Shown: positions 27,626 through 42,105 of the stretch, in pieces
Layout: the number at the start of each line of letters is the position of its first letter
How positions within the stretch are numbered: the stretch's first letter is position 1
DNA from: Betaproteobacteria bacterium
GTDB lineage: Bacteria; Pseudomonadota; Gammaproteobacteria; Burkholderiales; Gallionellaceae
Direction of reading: 5' to 3'
Assembly: GCA_021413765.1 (NCBI GenBank)
Contig: JAIOPT010000142.1
Span: forward strand, 1-42,290
Length of the DNA stretch: 42,290 bases
The notes under the pieces: model-generated
What the model saw: the letters and a program-made list of their open reading frames with translations, nothing else
What the model was told of the DNA's origin: nothing
Database searches by the model: none
Translations under genes and position numbers: made by a program

Positions 27626-28949
27626 TGTTATTGCCGCAATCGCTACTCCTCATGGGCAGGGTGGTATCGGCGTGGTCAGGCTCTCCGGGCATGACCTTAG
27701 CCTATTTGCACAAACCCTGTTAGGGAAAATACCTGTGCCGCGGCACGCGACTTACGCTTCTTTTCTGGACGCGCAAGGGCAGGTTATGGATCAGGGTATC
27801 GTTCTGTTCTTTCCCGCCCCACACTCCTACACTGGCGAGGACATTTTAGAATTGCAGGGGCACGGCGGCACAGCCATACTGCAATTGGTGTTGCAGCGCT
27901 GTCTTGAAATTGGAGCTCGCCTCGCCCAGCCGGGTGAATTCACGCAGCGGGCGTTTCTTAACGAAAAACTTGATTTGGCGCAAGCAGAAAGCGTAGCCGA
28001 CTTGATAGCGGCTACCACCAGTCAGGCTGCGCGCAGTGCCATGCGCTCGCTTCAGGGGGAATTTTCCCAGGCTATCCATCGCGTAGTGGACGGATTGGTT
28101 TTGTTACGCATGTTGGTCGAAGCCATGTTGGACTTTCCGGAAGAAGAAATTGATGCTCCAGATGTCACGCAACGTGATACGCGGCTAGTCGCAGTACGTG
28201 CAGAATTAGAAAAGATTTTGAGTTTGGCACAACAAGGGAGCCTGTTGCGAGAAGGTGTGCATATTGTGCTGGTCGGCCAGCCTAACGTCGGTAAGTCAAG
28301 TCTACTCAACCGATTGAGTGGGGAGGATGTCGCGTTAGTGAGTGAATTTCCAGGTACCACGCGCGACCTTATTAGCCAATCTATTCAGATCAGTGGTGTG
28401 CCGTTGCATATTATAGATACGGCTGGGTTACGCGAGGCAGTGGATGCAGTGGAACAAATGGGGATAACGCGTACATATGGAGCGCTAAAAAAAGCTGATG
28501 CTATCCTGGTTTTGTTGGATGCCAGCCACGGTATGACTGAGGATGACCAGAAAATTTTAGATGAATTACCACTTGATATACCGCGATTACATGTCTTTAA
28601 TAAAGTTGACTTGCTTGCCCAGCATGCATATATAAAAGAGGGTAATGGCGAATGCCATATCTATTTATCTGCCAAAACAGGCGAGGGGCTAGAGTTCCTG
28701 CGTAATAAATTGCTGTCACTGCTTGGCTGGCACCAAGAATCAGGCATATTTATGGCACGTGAACGCCATATTCACGCATTATTGGATGCTCGTGACCATT
28801 TGCAGCGGGCTGCAGAGGAAATAAAACGACCTGAACTTTGCGCCGAAGAGCTGCGACTTGCTCAAGAAGGACTAAATTCTATTACGGGTGAGTTTAGTGC
28901 GGATGATCTGCTCGGTGAAATATTCAGTCGCTTCTGTATCGGAAAATAA
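27600..28949 (+). CDS. mnmE: tRNA uridine-5-carboxymethylaminomethyl(34) synthesis GTPase MnmE
   Basis: DVIAAIATPHGQGGIGVVRLSG, GQPNVGKSSLLNRLSGEDVALVSEFPGTTRD, C-terminal FCIGK. Starts inside the yidC 3' end; ORF-track start 27561 is upstream. Confidence 0.97.
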   Translation: MSKALLKPDVIAAIATPHGQGGIGVVRLSGHDLSLFAQTLLGKIPVPRHATYASFLDAQGQVMDQGIVLFFPAPHSYTGEDILELQGHGGTAILQLVLQRCLEIGARLAQPGEFTQRAFLNEKLDLAQAESVADLIAATTSQAARSAMRSLQGEFSQAIHRVVDGLVLLRMLVEAMLDFPEEEIDAPDVTQRDTRLVAVRAELEKILSLAQQGSLLREGVHIVLVGQPNVGKSSLLNRLSGEDVALVSEFPGTTRDLISQSIQISGVPLHIIDTAGLREAVDAVEQMGITRTYGALKKADAILVLLDASHGMTEDDQKILDELPLDIPRLHVFNKVDLLAQHAYIKEGNGECHIYLSAKTGEGLEFLRNKLLSLLGWHQESGIFMARERHIHALLDARDHLQRAAEEIKRPELCAEELRLAQEGLNSITGEFSADDLLGEIFSRFCIGK

Positions 28950-28986
28950 ACGCTAACAATTATCATTGTAAGTATGGCGAAAGCTA

Positions 28987-30357
28987 TTAAGGTATATTAT
29001 GTTTCTTGCTTGGCCTCCGCCAGCCCGGCAGAGTAATTTGTTTGGCACGCGACAGGGTTAACTCACCTTCTGGTGTATCGCTCGTAATGGTGGAGCCCGC
29101 GCCTATGGTAGCACCACGTCCGATTTTTACTGGTGCGACCAGTTGTGTATTTGAGCCGATAAAAACATCATCCTCGATGATGGTGCGATGTTTGTTTGCG
29201 CCATCATAATTGCAGGTTATTGTGCCTGCACCTATGTTAACGCGGCTACCGATGCTGCTGTCGCCAATATAGCTTAAGTGGTTAGCTTTGCTACTGGCGG
29301 CAATTTCACTGTTTTTCACCTCGACAAAGTTTCCAATGTGTACCTCGTTATGTAATTTGCTGCCGGGTCGCAGGCGGGCATAAGGACCAATACGGCAGTT
29401 GTCGCCGATGTTCACTTGATCAATATGGCTAAATGGTTCGATGTAGGTATTAGCTCCAATACGAGTGTTTTTTATTACGCTGTAAGCACCTATTCGCACG
29501 CCATTTCCTAGGTAAACATCGCCTTCGAAGATGCAGCCAACATCAATTTCAACATCACGTCCGCATACCAGTTTGCCGCGCACATCGAGGCGCGCAGGAT
29601 CAGCCAAGGTAACACCCTTCACCAATAACTGGTGCGCTTGTTCAAATTGCCAGATACGTTCCAGTTCGGCTAATTGAGCTTTGCTGTTTACACCTGCGAC
29701 TTCCCACGCATGAGCAGGTTGTACAGTATGCACTGCAACCCCCTGCGCAACAGCCATTCCAACTATGTCAGTCAGGTAGTACTCACATTGTGCATTGTCA
29801 TTCCGCAATTTTGACAACCAGTTACGTAGCAGATGGGTAGGAACGGCAAGGATGCCAGTATTCACTTCGCGGATGGCGCGTTGCTCGACAGTAGCATCTT
29901 TTTCCTCCACTATGCTGATTACGTTACCTGCGCTATCTCGCACGATGCGTCCATATCCGGCAGGGTTGTTAAGGTGAATGGTGAGAAGAGTGAGTGTTTG
30001 CTGCGCAACCAACATTTTTTCCAATGTGGCAGGCTGAATAAGTGGCACGTCGCCATACAGCACCAGTGTAATCGAGTCATCACATAAGTGTGGAAGTGCT
30101 TGTTGTACCGCATGACCAGTTCCTAGCTGCGGTTCCTGTAAAACAAAACTAGCCTTATACTTCGCCATCGCCTGCGGCACCGCTTCTCCTCCGTGACCAT
30201 ATACTACGCAGGTTATACCGGTAGCAAATTGTGCAGAGGTATCGAGTACGTGTTGTAATAGTGGACGACCAGCTAAGGAGTGCAGCACCTTTGGCTTATC
30301 TGAGTGCATGCGCTGTCCCCTGCCAGCCGCAAGAATAACGATATTGAGTGTAGTCAT
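28987..30357 (-). CDS. glmU: bifunctional UDP-N-acetylglucosamine pyrophosphorylase / glucosamine-1-phosphate N-acetyltransferase
   Basis: [35 protein letters not shown]; hexapeptide-repeat C-terminus ([12 protein letters not shown]...[29 protein letters not shown]). Confidence 0.98.
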   Translation of the reverse strand: MTTLNIVILAAGRGQRMHSDKPKVLHSLAGRPLLQHVLDTSAQFATGITCVVYGHGGEAVPQAMAKYKASFVLQEPQLGTGHAVQQALPHLCDDSITLVLYGDVPLIQPATLEKMLVAQQTLTLLTIHLNNPAGYGRIVRDSAGNVISIVEEKDATVEQRAIREVNTGILAVPTHLLRNWLSKLRNDNAQCEYYLTDIVGMAVAQGVAVHTVQPAHAWEVAGVNSKAQLAELERIWQFEQAHQLLVKGVTLADPARLDVRGKLVCGRDVEIDVGCIFEGDVYLGNGVRIGAYSVIKNTRIGANTYIEPFSHIDQVNIGDNCRIGPYARLRPGSKLHNEVHIGNFVEVKNSEIAASSKANHLSYIGDSSIGSRVNIGAGTITCNYDGANKHRTIIEDDVFIGSNTQLVAPVKIGRGATIGAGSTITSDTPEGELTLSRAKQITLPGWRRPSKKHNIP

Positions 30358-30395
30358 GTTATATGCAATATAAAATTTGATTATGAAGTATAAAC

Positions 30396-30418
30396 AAAAA
30401 AACGGCCTAAGCCGCTTT
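30396..30418 (-). terminator. probable intrinsic terminator after atpC
   Basis: Minus strand AAAGCGGCTTAGGCCGTTTTTTTG: short GC stem (one bulge) followed by a T run. Confidence 0.6.
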
Positions 30419-30446
30419 CATTGTAAGTCACATTAATCCAGTAGAT

Positions 30447-30875
30447 TTAGTGTGGTTGTTGCTTGCGCATTTTCTGAATTGCTTGCAACTGAGCAAGCGC
30501 CTCAGATAGCTCGGCTTGCGCGGTAGCGTAGTCAATATCAGAAGCACGGTTCTTCATTGCCTCTTCAGCTGCACGCTTAGCTTCGAGTGAGCGCGCTTCA
30601 TCCAAATCTGCACCGCGAATAGCGGTATCAGCTAATATCGTAACTACGCTGGGTTGAACTTCCAGCATTCCACCAGAAACGTAAATCAACACAAATTCGT
30701 TTTGATCCGGCAATTTGAGGCGTACTGAGCCTGGTTTAATGCGCGTTAATAGTGGTGCATGGCGTGGGTAAATCCCTAGTTCGCCCATTTCACCCGGAAC
30801 GACGACCATTTCAACAAGGCCAGAGAAAATGGACTCTTCTGCGCTCACCACATTAACATGAACAGTCATTGCCAT
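30447..30875 (-). CDS. atpC: F1Fo ATP synthase subunit epsilon
   Basis: [49 protein letters not shown]. Confidence 0.97.
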   Translation of the reverse strand: MAMTVHVNVVSAEESIFSGLVEMVVVPGEMGELGIYPRHAPLLTRIKPGSVRLKLPDQNEFVLIYVSGGMLEVQPSVVTILADTAIRGADLDEARSLEAKRAAEEAMKNRASDIDYATAQAELSEALAQLQAIQKMRKQQPH

Positions 30876-30922
30876 ATATTTCCTTATTACTACGACACTT
30901 AGCCCAATTACAGCGTTAAATC

Positions 30923-32410
<1,488 letters not shown>

Positions 32411-32552
32411 TCAAAATTCAATCGCGATATGGCATTGCTCAACAAAATTTACATTTACCGTTAAACATATACACAGATATGCAAATGCACTTTTAGCGCC
32501 CCGTCTCGATTTCAAATTCTAAATCTATAGAGACGCCAACAAATCGTGTGCA

Positions 32553-33422
32553 CTAACTGACAGCTGCTGCGCCACCGACAATTTCTGATATTTCCTTGGT
32601 AATCGCTGCTTGACGCGCTTTATTGTAAATCAGCTTAAGTTCGCCTATTACTTCCTTCGCATTATCGGATGCAGCCTTCATTGCCACCATGCGTGCACTC
32701 TGTTCGGACGCCTGATTTTCGGTCACTGCGTTATAAACCAATGATTCAATATAGCGCACTAGCAATTCATCCACTACGATCTTGGCATCAGGTTCATAAA
32801 TGTAATCCCATGTACTGCCATTCGCAGGTTCCAGACTTTCACTTGAGAGCGGCAGTAATTGCTCCATTCTGGGCTCTTGCTTCATAGTGTTAACGAAGCC
32901 GTTATAACTAATGTAAATTGCATCAATTTCGCCGGCATTGTAAGCATCCAGCATAACCTTGACCGCTCCAATCAGTTTCTCGATGTGCGGAATGTCCCCC
33001 AGTCCGATCATATGCGATTTAACTTTTGCACCGATACGGGACATAAAGCTAAATCCTTTATTACCAATAGCGCATATGCTGATGCCTTTGTTTTCGTCTT
33101 CCAATTCCTTCATCCGAGCCACCACTAGACGCAGGATGTTGGTATTGAGACCACCGCACAATCCTTTGTCAGAGGTGATAATAATCACAGCGACATTCTT
33201 GATGGCATCGCGTTTGACTAGAAATGGATGCTTATATTCCGGATTAGCGCGCGATAAATGCGCTGCAACCTGACGAATTTTTTCCGCATAAGGGCGAGCG
33301 GCACGCATACGTTCCTGTGCCTTACGCATCTTGGAAGCTGCCACCATTTCCATAGCTCGCGTGATCTTGCGAGTATTTTCAACGCTCTTGATTTTAGTCC
33401 GTATTTCTTTGCTGCCAGCCAT
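32553..33422 (-). CDS. atpG: F1Fo ATP synthase subunit gamma
   Basis: [39 protein letters not shown]-terminal [23 protein letters not shown]. Confidence 0.98.
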   Translation of the reverse strand: MAGSKEIRTKIKSVENTRKITRAMEMVAASKMRKAQERMRAARPYAEKIRQVAAHLSRANPEYKHPFLVKRDAIKNVAVIIITSDKGLCGGLNTNILRLVVARMKELEDENKGISICAIGNKGFSFMSRIGAKVKSHMIGLGDIPHIEKLIGAVKVMLDAYNAGEIDAIYISYNGFVNTMKQEPRMEQLLPLSSESLEPANGSTWDYIYEPDAKIVVDELLVRYIESLVYNAVTENQASEQSARMVAMKAASDNAKEVIGELKLIYNKARQAAITKEISEIVGGAAAVS

Positions 33423-33437
33423 TATCTTGCCCCCAGC

Positions 33438-34979
33438 TTAGTAAACTGCAGTGGACTTGAATTTATCAATTGCAGCAATCAAGATTTTTTCGTTGTCGGC
33501 AGACAAATCCTTACTGGATTCGATTGCCTCCTCTAATGTCTTGTATTGAGATTTTACGAACGTGTGCAGCCCGATTTCGAATGCCAGTACCTTGTTCATC
33601 GGCACATCATCGAAGGAGCCTTTGTTAATCGCGAACAGCGTTATTGCCATTTCAGCTACGGATAATGGAGCATATTGCGGCTGCTTCATCAATTCCATTA
33701 CCAAGCGGCCACGTTCCAGTTGTTTGCGAGTGGCTTCGTCCAAATCAGAAGCGAATTGCGCGAATGCGGCTAATTCACGGTACTGTGCTAATGCTAAACG
33801 AACGCCGCCACCAAGTTTTTTAATGACTTTAGTCTGCGCCGCGCCGCCTACGCGAGACACTGAAATCCCGGCGTTGATCGCAGGACGGATACCCGCATTG
33901 AATAAATCCGTTTCCAGGAAAATTTGACCGTCAGTAATGGAAATTACGTTTGTTGGCACAAAAGCGGATACGTCACCTGCAGCAGTTTCAATAACCGGCA
34001 GCGCGGTCAGCGAGCCAGTCTTGCCTTTGACCTCGCCATTGGTAAACTTTTCAACATATTCTTCATTCACTCGTGCACCGCGCTCCAGCAAACGGGAGTG
34101 CAAGTAGAACACATCTCCAGGATAGGCTTCTCGGCCTGGCGGTCGGCGTAACAGTAATGATATCTGGCGATAAGCCCAAGCTTGTTTGGTTAAGTCGTCA
34201 TAAACAATCAGCGCATCTTGGCCGCGGTCACGATAGTACTCACCCATTGTGCAACCGGCGTATGGCGCCAGGAATTGCATCGCTGCAGAATCAGAGGCGG
34301 TTGCCACAACGACAATGGTGTATTCCATCGCGCCGTGCTCTTCCAACTTGCGCACCACGTTGGCGACAGTAGAAGCCTTTTGGCCGATCGCAACGTAGAT
34401 ACAGGTCATGTTCTGACCCTTCTGGTTGATGATGGCATCTATAGCTACGGCAGTCTTTCCTGTTTGGCGATCACCAATGATCAGTTCGCGCTGTCCGCGA
34501 CCAACCGGAACCATAGAGTCAATGGCCTTGAGACCGGTCTGAACTGGTTGTGACACCGACTTGCGGTCAATTACACCAGGCGCAACCTTCTCTATCTTAT
34601 CGGTCATTTTGGCGTTGACCGGGCCCTTGCCGTCGATAGGTTGACCGAGGGCATTCACAACGCGACCGATCAGTTCAGGGCCGACAGGCACTTCCAGAAT
34701 TCGGCCCGTGCACTTGACGGTGTCCCCCTCGGTAATATGCTCATAGTCACCCAGTACCACTGAGCCAACGGAGTCGCGCTCTAGATTGAGCGCCAGACCA
34801 AAGGTGTTGCCAGGAAACTCAAGCATTTCGCCCTGCATCACGTCTGATAGGCCGTGAATACGTACGATACCATCGGTTACACTAACCACTGTACCTTCCG
34901 TGCGCGCTTGGGATAACGCCTCGAAATTCTCGATGCGGCTACGAATCAAATTACTAATTTCAGAAGGGTTGAGCTTCAT
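33438..34979 (-). CDS. atpA: F1Fo ATP synthase subunit alpha
   Basis: [70 protein letters not shown]. Confidence 0.98.
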   Translation of the reverse strand: MKLNPSEISNLIRSRIENFEALSQARTEGTVVSVTDGIVRIHGLSDVMQGEMLEFPGNTFGLALNLERDSVGSVVLGDYEHITEGDTVKCTGRILEVPVGPELIGRVVNALGQPIDGKGPVNAKMTDKIEKVAPGVIDRKSVSQPVQTGLKAIDSMVPVGRGQRELIIGDRQTGKTAVAIDAIINQKGQNMTCIYVAIGQKASTVANVVRKLEEHGAMEYTIVVVATASDSAAMQFLAPYAGCTMGEYYRDRGQDALIVYDDLTKQAWAYRQISLLLRRPPGREAYPGDVFYLHSRLLERGARVNEEYVEKFTNGEVKGKTGSLTALPVIETAAGDVSAFVPTNVISITDGQIFLETDLFNAGIRPAINAGISVSRVGGAAQTKVIKKLGGGVRLALAQYRELAAFAQFASDLDEATRKQLERGRLVMELMKQPQYAPLSVAEMAITLFAINKGSFDDVPMNKVLAFEIGLHTFVKSQYKTLEEAIESSKDLSADNEKILIAAIDKFKSTAVY

Positions 34980-35010
34980 CTACTTTTCCTTAATTTCAAT
35001 ATATCTGTCA

Positions 35011-35544
35011 TCAAGCCAAGGCGTTGGCCAACTCGGAAAGGTGTGTGCGCGCAGAACCATCTATCACCTTGTCACCGGCACGGATAACTACTCCGCCTAA
35101 TAATTTGCGGTCAGTTTCACAGCTAAGCCTGATCTCACGGCCCATGCGTTTTTGCAGTGCTTCAGCAATTTTTTGCTTTTGCGCTTCGCTTAAATCAAAG
35201 GCGGAAGTCACCACAACGTCCACATTTTTTTCTGCCTCAGCCCGCATTATCTCGAACAGCATTACGATTTCAGGCAACAAAATGAGGCGCTGGCCCTCTA
35301 TCAGTAACTTGATAAAGTTAAGTTGAATTTCGCTAACCTTGCCGCCGGAAAGCGCCAGCATCAACTCTACTAACTGGCTTTTGATTATGCGTGGGCTGGT
35401 AATAATTGCGCGAACTTCTGGGTTAATCGCTGCTTGAGCTAGAGATTGCAGTATGTCCGACCAACTCTTTAATTCGCCAAGCTCGCGCGCCTCATCGAAT
35501 GCCGCTTGAGCATAGGGACGTGCGACAGTAATAGCTTCAGCCAT
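35011..35544 (-). CDS. atpH: F1Fo ATP synthase subunit delta
   Basis: ITVARPYAQAAFDEARE ... RLSCETDRKLLGGVVIRAGDKVIDGSARTHLSELANAL. Confidence 0.97.
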   Translation of the reverse strand: MAEAITVARPYAQAAFDEARELGELKSWSDILQSLAQAAINPEVRAIITSPRIIKSQLVELMLALSGGKVSEIQLNFIKLLIEGQRLILLPEIVMLFEIMRAEAEKNVDVVVTSAFDLSEAQKQKIAEALQKRMGREIRLSCETDRKLLGGVVIRAGDKVIDGSARTHLSELANALA

Positions 35545-35549
35545 AATAT

Positions 35550-36020
35550 TTAAATTTCCGCGACTAGCTTATCAAGTAAGTCGTTATGAGCCTTGGCGTC
35601 AATCTCACGACCAAGAATTTTGCCTGCGCCAGCCAATGCAATAGCGGACACCTGTGTTCGCAATTGCTCTTTGGCGCGGAATACCTCTTGCTCAACTTCA
35701 GCTTTAGCCGCCGTAACAATGCGTTCGCCTTCGATCTTGGCTTGTGCTTTGGCTTCTTCGACGATTTCGCTTGCTCGCTTATCACCGAGCGCAATGATTT
35801 CAGCTACTTTTTCCTTCGCTTCGCGGAGAAGCTCAGCGGAGTGCTTGGCAGCCAACGCCAAGTCATTCTTACCCCGCTCCGCTGCAGCCAAGCCATCTGC
35901 AATCCGCTTATTGCGAGCATCCAGCGCTGCCATGATGGGTGGCCACACAAACTTCATGCAAAACCAAACGAACAATGCAAACATGATCGTTTGGCCGATA
36001 AGGGTCGCATTAATGTTCAT
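35550..36020 (-). CDS. atpF: F1Fo ATP synthase subunit b
   Basis: [50 protein letters not shown]. Confidence 0.97.
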   Translation of the reverse strand: MNINATLIGQTIMFALFVWFCMKFVWPPIMAALDARNKRIADGLAAAERGKNDLALAAKHSAELLREAKEKVAEIIALGDKRASEIVEEAKAQAKIEGERIVTAAKAEVEQEVFRAKEQLRTQVSAIALAGAGKILGREIDAKAHNDLLDKLVAEI

Positions 36021-36058
36021 GCAAAAACCTTTCCTTGATTAAATGCACGCACGCAGGC

Positions 36059-36316
<258 letters not shown>

Positions 36317-36358
36317 TCAGTAAAAGTTAAGTGTTTAAGAAAATAAATTTATAATTTT

Positions 36359-37575
<1,217 letters not shown>

Positions 37576-37652
37576 AAGCGCCCCTAACCTCTTCGAAGCC
37601 CGGCATTCTACTCAATCTCGCTTGCTGGCGTCAACGATTTATTTTTAGGGAG

Positions 37653-38495
37653 TTATTTCCAGCGTGCGATCAGCTCAGCCAAATGGTCATGACTGGTGTA
37701 ATTTATAACCAATTTGCCTGTGCCTTTCTTACCGACCTTAATTTGTACGTTGGTGCCAAGATGTTGGGCAATATCTTCTTGCAATTGCAGGATATCGCGG
37801 CTGGGTTTGACCTTTTTATGTTGCGGTACGGGGCTCAGCAAATCCTGCACCATTTTTTCTGCCTCACGTACCGATAGCCCGTCCGCTACAATTTTGGTTG
37901 CGGCAGTGATCTGCTGTGCGCCATCCAGTGCCAGTAGCGCTCGTGCGTGGCCCATATCGAGACCGCCCCCCATCAACATGCCCTGTACTAATTGTGGTAG
38001 TTTGAGCAGCCGTAACAGGTTGCTGGTCGCACTACGCGAACGCCCCACTGCATCGGCGGCCGCCATGTGTGTCATCTTGAATTCATCGATCAGGCGCTGA
38101 ATACCGACGGCCTCTTCTAAGGGATTGAGATCCTCACGTTGAATGTTCTCGATCAACGCCATGGCCAGTGCTGCGTTGTCCGCTACCTTGCGCACCAATA
38201 CTGGCACTTGGACCAGGCCAGCCAGCTGAGCGGCACGCCAGCGGCGTTCTCCAGCAATAATCTCGTGGTTACCATTGGGTAACAAACGTGCCAGGATCGG
38301 CTGCATAACGCCCTGCACTTTGATCGAAGCGGCCAGTTCATTGAGCGAGGCTTCGTCCATATGGCTGCGCGGCTGATATTTGCCGGGTTTGAGATCCTCA
38401 ACCTTCATTTCACTCAATACGTCACCTTGCTCTTTGCCGTTGCCGGACAGCAAAACGTCCAAGCCGCGCCCCAATCCTTTGTTTGGTTTTGCCAA
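37653..38495 (-). CDS. parB: chromosome partitioning protein ParB
   Basis: KGLGRGLDVLLSG, QYQPR-like KYQPRSHMDEASLNELAASIKVQGVMQPI, AGERRWRAAQLAGL, ENIQREDLNPLEEA. Confidence 0.98.
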   Translation of the reverse strand: MAKPNKGLGRGLDVLLSGNGKEQGDVLSEMKVEDLKPGKYQPRSHMDEASLNELAASIKVQGVMQPILARLLPNGNHEIIAGERRWRAAQLAGLVQVPVLVRKVADNAALAMALIENIQREDLNPLEEAVGIQRLIDEFKMTHMAAADAVGRSRSATSNLLRLLKLPQLVQGMLMGGGLDMGHARALLALDGAQQITAATKIVADGLSVREAEKMVQDLLSPVPQHKKVKPSRDILQLQEDIAQHLGTNVQIKVGKKGTGKLVINYTSHDHLAELIARWK

Positions 38496-38511
38496 GTCAA
38501 TTCCTTCTAGA

Positions 38512-39291
38512 TTAAGCCAGTGTGGATTGTGCTGCCTTATTGAGCAATTCGCCTGCTAGAGCCAGGTAGGCCTGAGCACCTTTTGAAGATTTGTCATGGT
38601 GAAGTACCGGCACACCGTAGCTAGGCGCTTCCGCTAACCGCACATTTCGCGGGATGATAGTGCGGTAAACTTTCTCGCCAAAGTGTTGCTGCAATTGTTC
38701 CGATACCTGCAAAGCCAATGTATTACGTGGATCGAACATGGTGCGCAGCAGACCCTCGATTTCAAGATCCGGATTAAGGTGTGCTCGCACCTTTCGGATG
38801 GTGTTGACCAAGTCGCTAAGCCCTTCCAAGGCATAATACTCGCATTGCACTGGAATCATGACTGACCCTGCGGCACACAGCCCGTTGAGGGTAAGCAGAT
38901 TTAAAGCTGGGGGGCAGTCAATCAATACATAATCATATTCAGAAGTGACGGTTTGCAGAACTTGCTTAAGTCGGGTTTCACGCTGTGGTAAATCAACCAG
39001 TTCAATTTCGGCCCCGGCCAGATCACGGTTCGCCGGCAGTACGTCATATTTTCCGGCTTCCGAATGAAGCCGAACTTCATGCAGGGTTTTGCTGCTCAGC
39101 AACACGTGGTAAATGGTTGCCGTCAAATCACGTTTGTTAATACCGCTGCCCATAGTGGCATTACCTTGGGGATCAAGATCAATCAGTAATACGCGCTGCT
39201 TCACAGCGGCCAGACTTGCAGCCAGATTAATTGTTGTGGTAGTTTTACCCACCCCCCCTTTTTGATTGGTAATCGCTAGTATCTTGGCCAT
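38512..39291 (-). CDS. parA: chromosome partitioning ATPase ParA (Soj) (ORF track start 39321)
   Basis: MAKILAITNQKGGVGKTTTTINLAASLAAVKQRVLLIDLDPQGNATMGSGI deviant Walker A. Confidence 0.98.
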   Translation of the reverse strand: MAKILAITNQKGGVGKTTTTINLAASLAAVKQRVLLIDLDPQGNATMGSGINKRDLTATIYHVLLSSKTLHEVRLHSEAGKYDVLPANRDLAGAEIELVDLPQRETRLKQVLQTVTSEYDYVLIDCPPALNLLTLNGLCAAGSVMIPVQCEYYALEGLSDLVNTIRKVRAHLNPDLEIEGLLRTMFDPRNTLALQVSEQLQQHFGEKVYRTIIPRNVRLAEAPSYGVPVLHHDKSSKGAQAYLALAGELLNKAAQSTLA

Positions 39292-39293
39292 AT

Positions 39294-39914
39294 TCAAGCG
39301 AATTTCAGCATAATCAGGCAACGCGCGGCGGCTAGCCCCGGCACCTGCAATGGAATAACTCGTTCCACTTTGAAAGCGTTAGGCAACCGTTCTTGCACCT
39401 GCTGCGCAACGCCCTTCATGGCTACCCAGCGCCCTTCTTGATCCAACAAATGGCGCGTTAGCATAACAAATTTTGCAGTCTCGGCGAAAGCTCGGGAAAT
39501 AATGCCATTGAACTTCTCCTCCGTCTGCCAAGCTTCCACACGCGTGCAGTAAATGTTTACGTTGTGCAATTCCAGTTCAATTTTAGCTTGACGCACAAAA
39601 CTGGTTTTTTTGCTGTTGCTATCCAGTAGGACGAATGTCCATTCCGGACGCATCAGCGCCAGTATCAAACCAGGCAGACCTGCACCGCAACCCACATCTA
39701 GCCAACGACCAGGCCATAAATGTGGCAACACGGCAAGGCTATCGAGTAAATGACTCATTACCATCTGCTCCGGTTGACGAATTGCCGTGAGGTTATAAAC
39801 CCGGTTCCATTTTTGCAGTAATTCAAGGTAAATTAACAACTTGTCCTGTACTTCTGGCTTGACATCCAGCCCCAGTTGCATGATGCCAAGCGCCAGATCT
39901 TTGGTCTGATTCAC
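39294..39914 (-). CDS. rsmG: 16S rRNA (guanine(527)-N(7))-methyltransferase RsmG
   Basis: [67 protein letters not shown]. Confidence 0.98.
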   Translation of the reverse strand: MNQTKDLALGIMQLGLDVKPEVQDKLLIYLELLQKWNRVYNLTAIRQPEQMVMSHLLDSLAVLPHLWPGRWLDVGCGAGLPGLILALMRPEWTFVLLDSNSKKTSFVRQAKIELELHNVNIYCTRVEAWQTEEKFNGIISRAFAETAKFVMLTRHLLDQEGRWVAMKGVAQQVQERLPNAFKVERVIPLQVPGLAAARCLIMLKFA

Positions 39915-41848
39915 GCGCTTTTCTGCACTTTCTCGCCTTCTGGTGGTTCTTTAATTTCTGGAGCTATTGCGACACTCCGAAAACCGCGTTTCAGGTGTAC
40001 CAATAGCAGAGAGACCGCCGCCGGTGTTATTCCGGAAATACGTGCCGCTTCCCCTACTGTTTCTGGCATATGTTGATTAAGTTTTTGCTGAGCCTCAATT
40101 GACAGTCCAAGCACCGTACGATAATCCATTACTTCAGGTAACCGCGTGTTTTCATTGTGCTCATTGCGCGCTATTTCAACGCGCTGTCGCTCAATGTAGC
40201 CGTGATATTTGGCTTGAACTTCCACCTGTTCTGCCACTTTTTCATCGGCCACTGGCTCACCTGCTCCAGGTAAAGTCATCAGGCTGGCATAGCTCACATC
40301 GGGGCGGCGCAAAAGTTCGTGAAACGCATATTCGCGTTCTATCCCTTTGCCCAACACGCGTTCCGCATCTTCCTGCGGCAACAGCTTTGGATTGACCCAA
40401 ATGGATTTCAGCCGTTCTTGTTCGCGTGTAATTGCATCACGCTTCAACTCAAACGCCGCCCACTGGATATCATCTACCACACCCAGACGGCGACCGATTT
40501 CAGTTAAACGCAGGTCTGCGTTATCTTCGCGCAGTTGCAGGCGATACTCGGCCCGACTGGTAAACATGCGATATGGTTCAGACACGCCACGCGTAATCAA
40601 GTCATCTACCAAAACGCCCAGATAGGCTTCTTCGCGACGCGGGCACCAACTTTCCTTGCCAAGCGCACGCAATGCGGCATTAATGCCCGCCAGCAAGCCT
40701 TGGGCGGCCGCCTCCTCGTATCCTGTTGTGCCATTTATTTGCCCAGCAAAGAACAAGTCAGTGATAGCTTTGGTTTCCAATGAATGCTTCAAGCCGCGCG
40801 GATCAAAATAATCATATTCAATTGCATAGCCAGGGCGTGTGATATGCGCATTCTCCAAGCCTTTTATGGAACGTACTAATGCCAGCTGTACATCGAAAGA
40901 TAGGCTGGTGGAAATCCCGTTTGGATATATTTCGTGAGTAGTCAACCCTTCCGGTTCCAGAAAAATCTGGTGTGACTCTTTGTCGGCAAAGCGCGTGATC
41001 TTGTCTTCGATAGACGGGCAATAGCGTGGCCCCACACCCTCGATTACCCCTGTGAACATTGGTGAACGATCTAAACCGCCGCGGATAATATCGTGTGTCC
41101 GTTGATTAGTATGGGTAATCCAGCAAGACAATTGCTGCGGATGTTGTTGTGCCCGTCCCATGAATGAAAATACCGGCACTGGCATATCGCCAGGTTGTTC
41201 GGTCATCACGGAATAGTCAATGCTGCGCCCATCAATGCGCGGTGGCGTGCCCGTCTTCAGTCGGCCCATGGGCAAATTAAGTTCGCGCAAACATTGCGCC
41301 AAACTGAAAGATGGCGGATCGCCCGCCCGTCCTGCTTGGTAAGAGGTTTGTCCAATGTGAATTAGGCCAGAAAGGAAAGTCCCGGTTGTTAGCACAACGG
41401 TTTTTGCAGCGAAACGCAAGCCCAGCTGGGTAGAAACCCCGCATACCTTATTATTTTCTACCAGTAAATCGTCCACCGCCTGCTGAAATAACCATAGGTT
41501 GGGGGTGTTTTCTAATCGCTTGCGAATGGCTTGTTTGTATAGCACCCGATCAGACTGAGCGCGTGTAGCGCGTACTGCTGGACCTTTAGAGGAGTTGAGG
41601 ATTCGAAATTGGATTCCTGATTCATCCGTGGCCGCCGCCATAACACCACCCAAGGCATCTATTTCCTTGACTAAATGTCCCTTGCCGATGCCACCAATAG
41701 ATGGATTGCACGACATTATTCCAAGCGTTTCAATGTTATGCGTGAGCAACAAAGTGGAGCAACCCATGCGCGCACTGGCAAGTGCCGCCTCTGTCCCGGC
41801 GTGACCGCCGCCCACAACAATGACATCGAATTTTTTCGGAAAATCCAT
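39911..41848 (-). CDS. mnmG: tRNA uridine-5-carboxymethylaminomethyl(34) synthesis enzyme MnmG
   Basis: [62 protein letters not shown]; full 645 aa. Confidence 0.98.
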   Translation of the reverse strand: MDFPKKFDVIVVGGGHAGTEAALASARMGCSTLLLTHNIETLGIMSCNPSIGGIGKGHLVKEIDALGGVMAAATDESGIQFRILNSSKGPAVRATRAQSDRVLYKQAIRKRLENTPNLWLFQQAVDDLLVENNKVCGVSTQLGLRFAAKTVVLTTGTFLSGLIHIGQTSYQAGRAGDPPSFSLAQCLRELNLPMGRLKTGTPPRIDGRSIDYSVMTEQPGDMPVPVFSFMGRAQQHPQQLSCWITHTNQRTHDIIRGGLDRSPMFTGVIEGVGPRYCPSIEDKITRFADKESHQIFLEPEGLTTHEIYPNGISTSLSFDVQLALVRSIKGLENAHITRPGYAIEYDYFDPRGLKHSLETKAITDLFFAGQINGTTGYEEAAAQGLLAGINAALRALGKESWCPRREEAYLGVLVDDLITRGVSEPYRMFTSRAEYRLQLREDNADLRLTEIGRRLGVVDDIQWAAFELKRDAITREQERLKSIWVNPKLLPQEDAERVLGKGIEREYAFHELLRRPDVSYASLMTLPGAGEPVADEKVAEQVEVQAKYHGYIERQRVEIARNEHNENTRLPEVMDYRTVLGLSIEAQQKLNQHMPETVGEAARISGITPAAVSLLLVHLKRGFRSVAIAPEIKEPPEGEKVQKSA

Positions 41849-41956
41849 CTTTGTGTTTTCGTAGCTATTTATTACAGAAGTGGTAATTTATTTGATGAAG
41901 CGAAGGCGCGAATCATACATCAAAATGTTACGAAGGCAGAAAACCCTCTCGATCAT

Positions 41957-41972
41957 TGTTTCACGTGAAACA
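41957..41972. promoter_or_regulatory. parS centromere site
   Basis: TGTTTCACGTGAAACA, identical to the copy at 22062-22077; upstream of mnmG. Confidence 0.92.
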
Positions 41973-42105
41973 AATATCACTTAATTTTTAAGCGGTTAAG
42001 GCAGTCAGGTAATACGTCGATGCTGGCCGCAGGATTGAAGGGCATGGAAATCTTGAACGTCACGGCGCATAATCTGTTGAGCATCGTGATCAGGAGGGGC
42101 AGGCG

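Noticed and set aside
35586-36042. 149-150 aa plus-strand ORFs antisense to atpF
   Set aside because: Long only because of the codon composition of atpF; two overlapping frames, no motifs.
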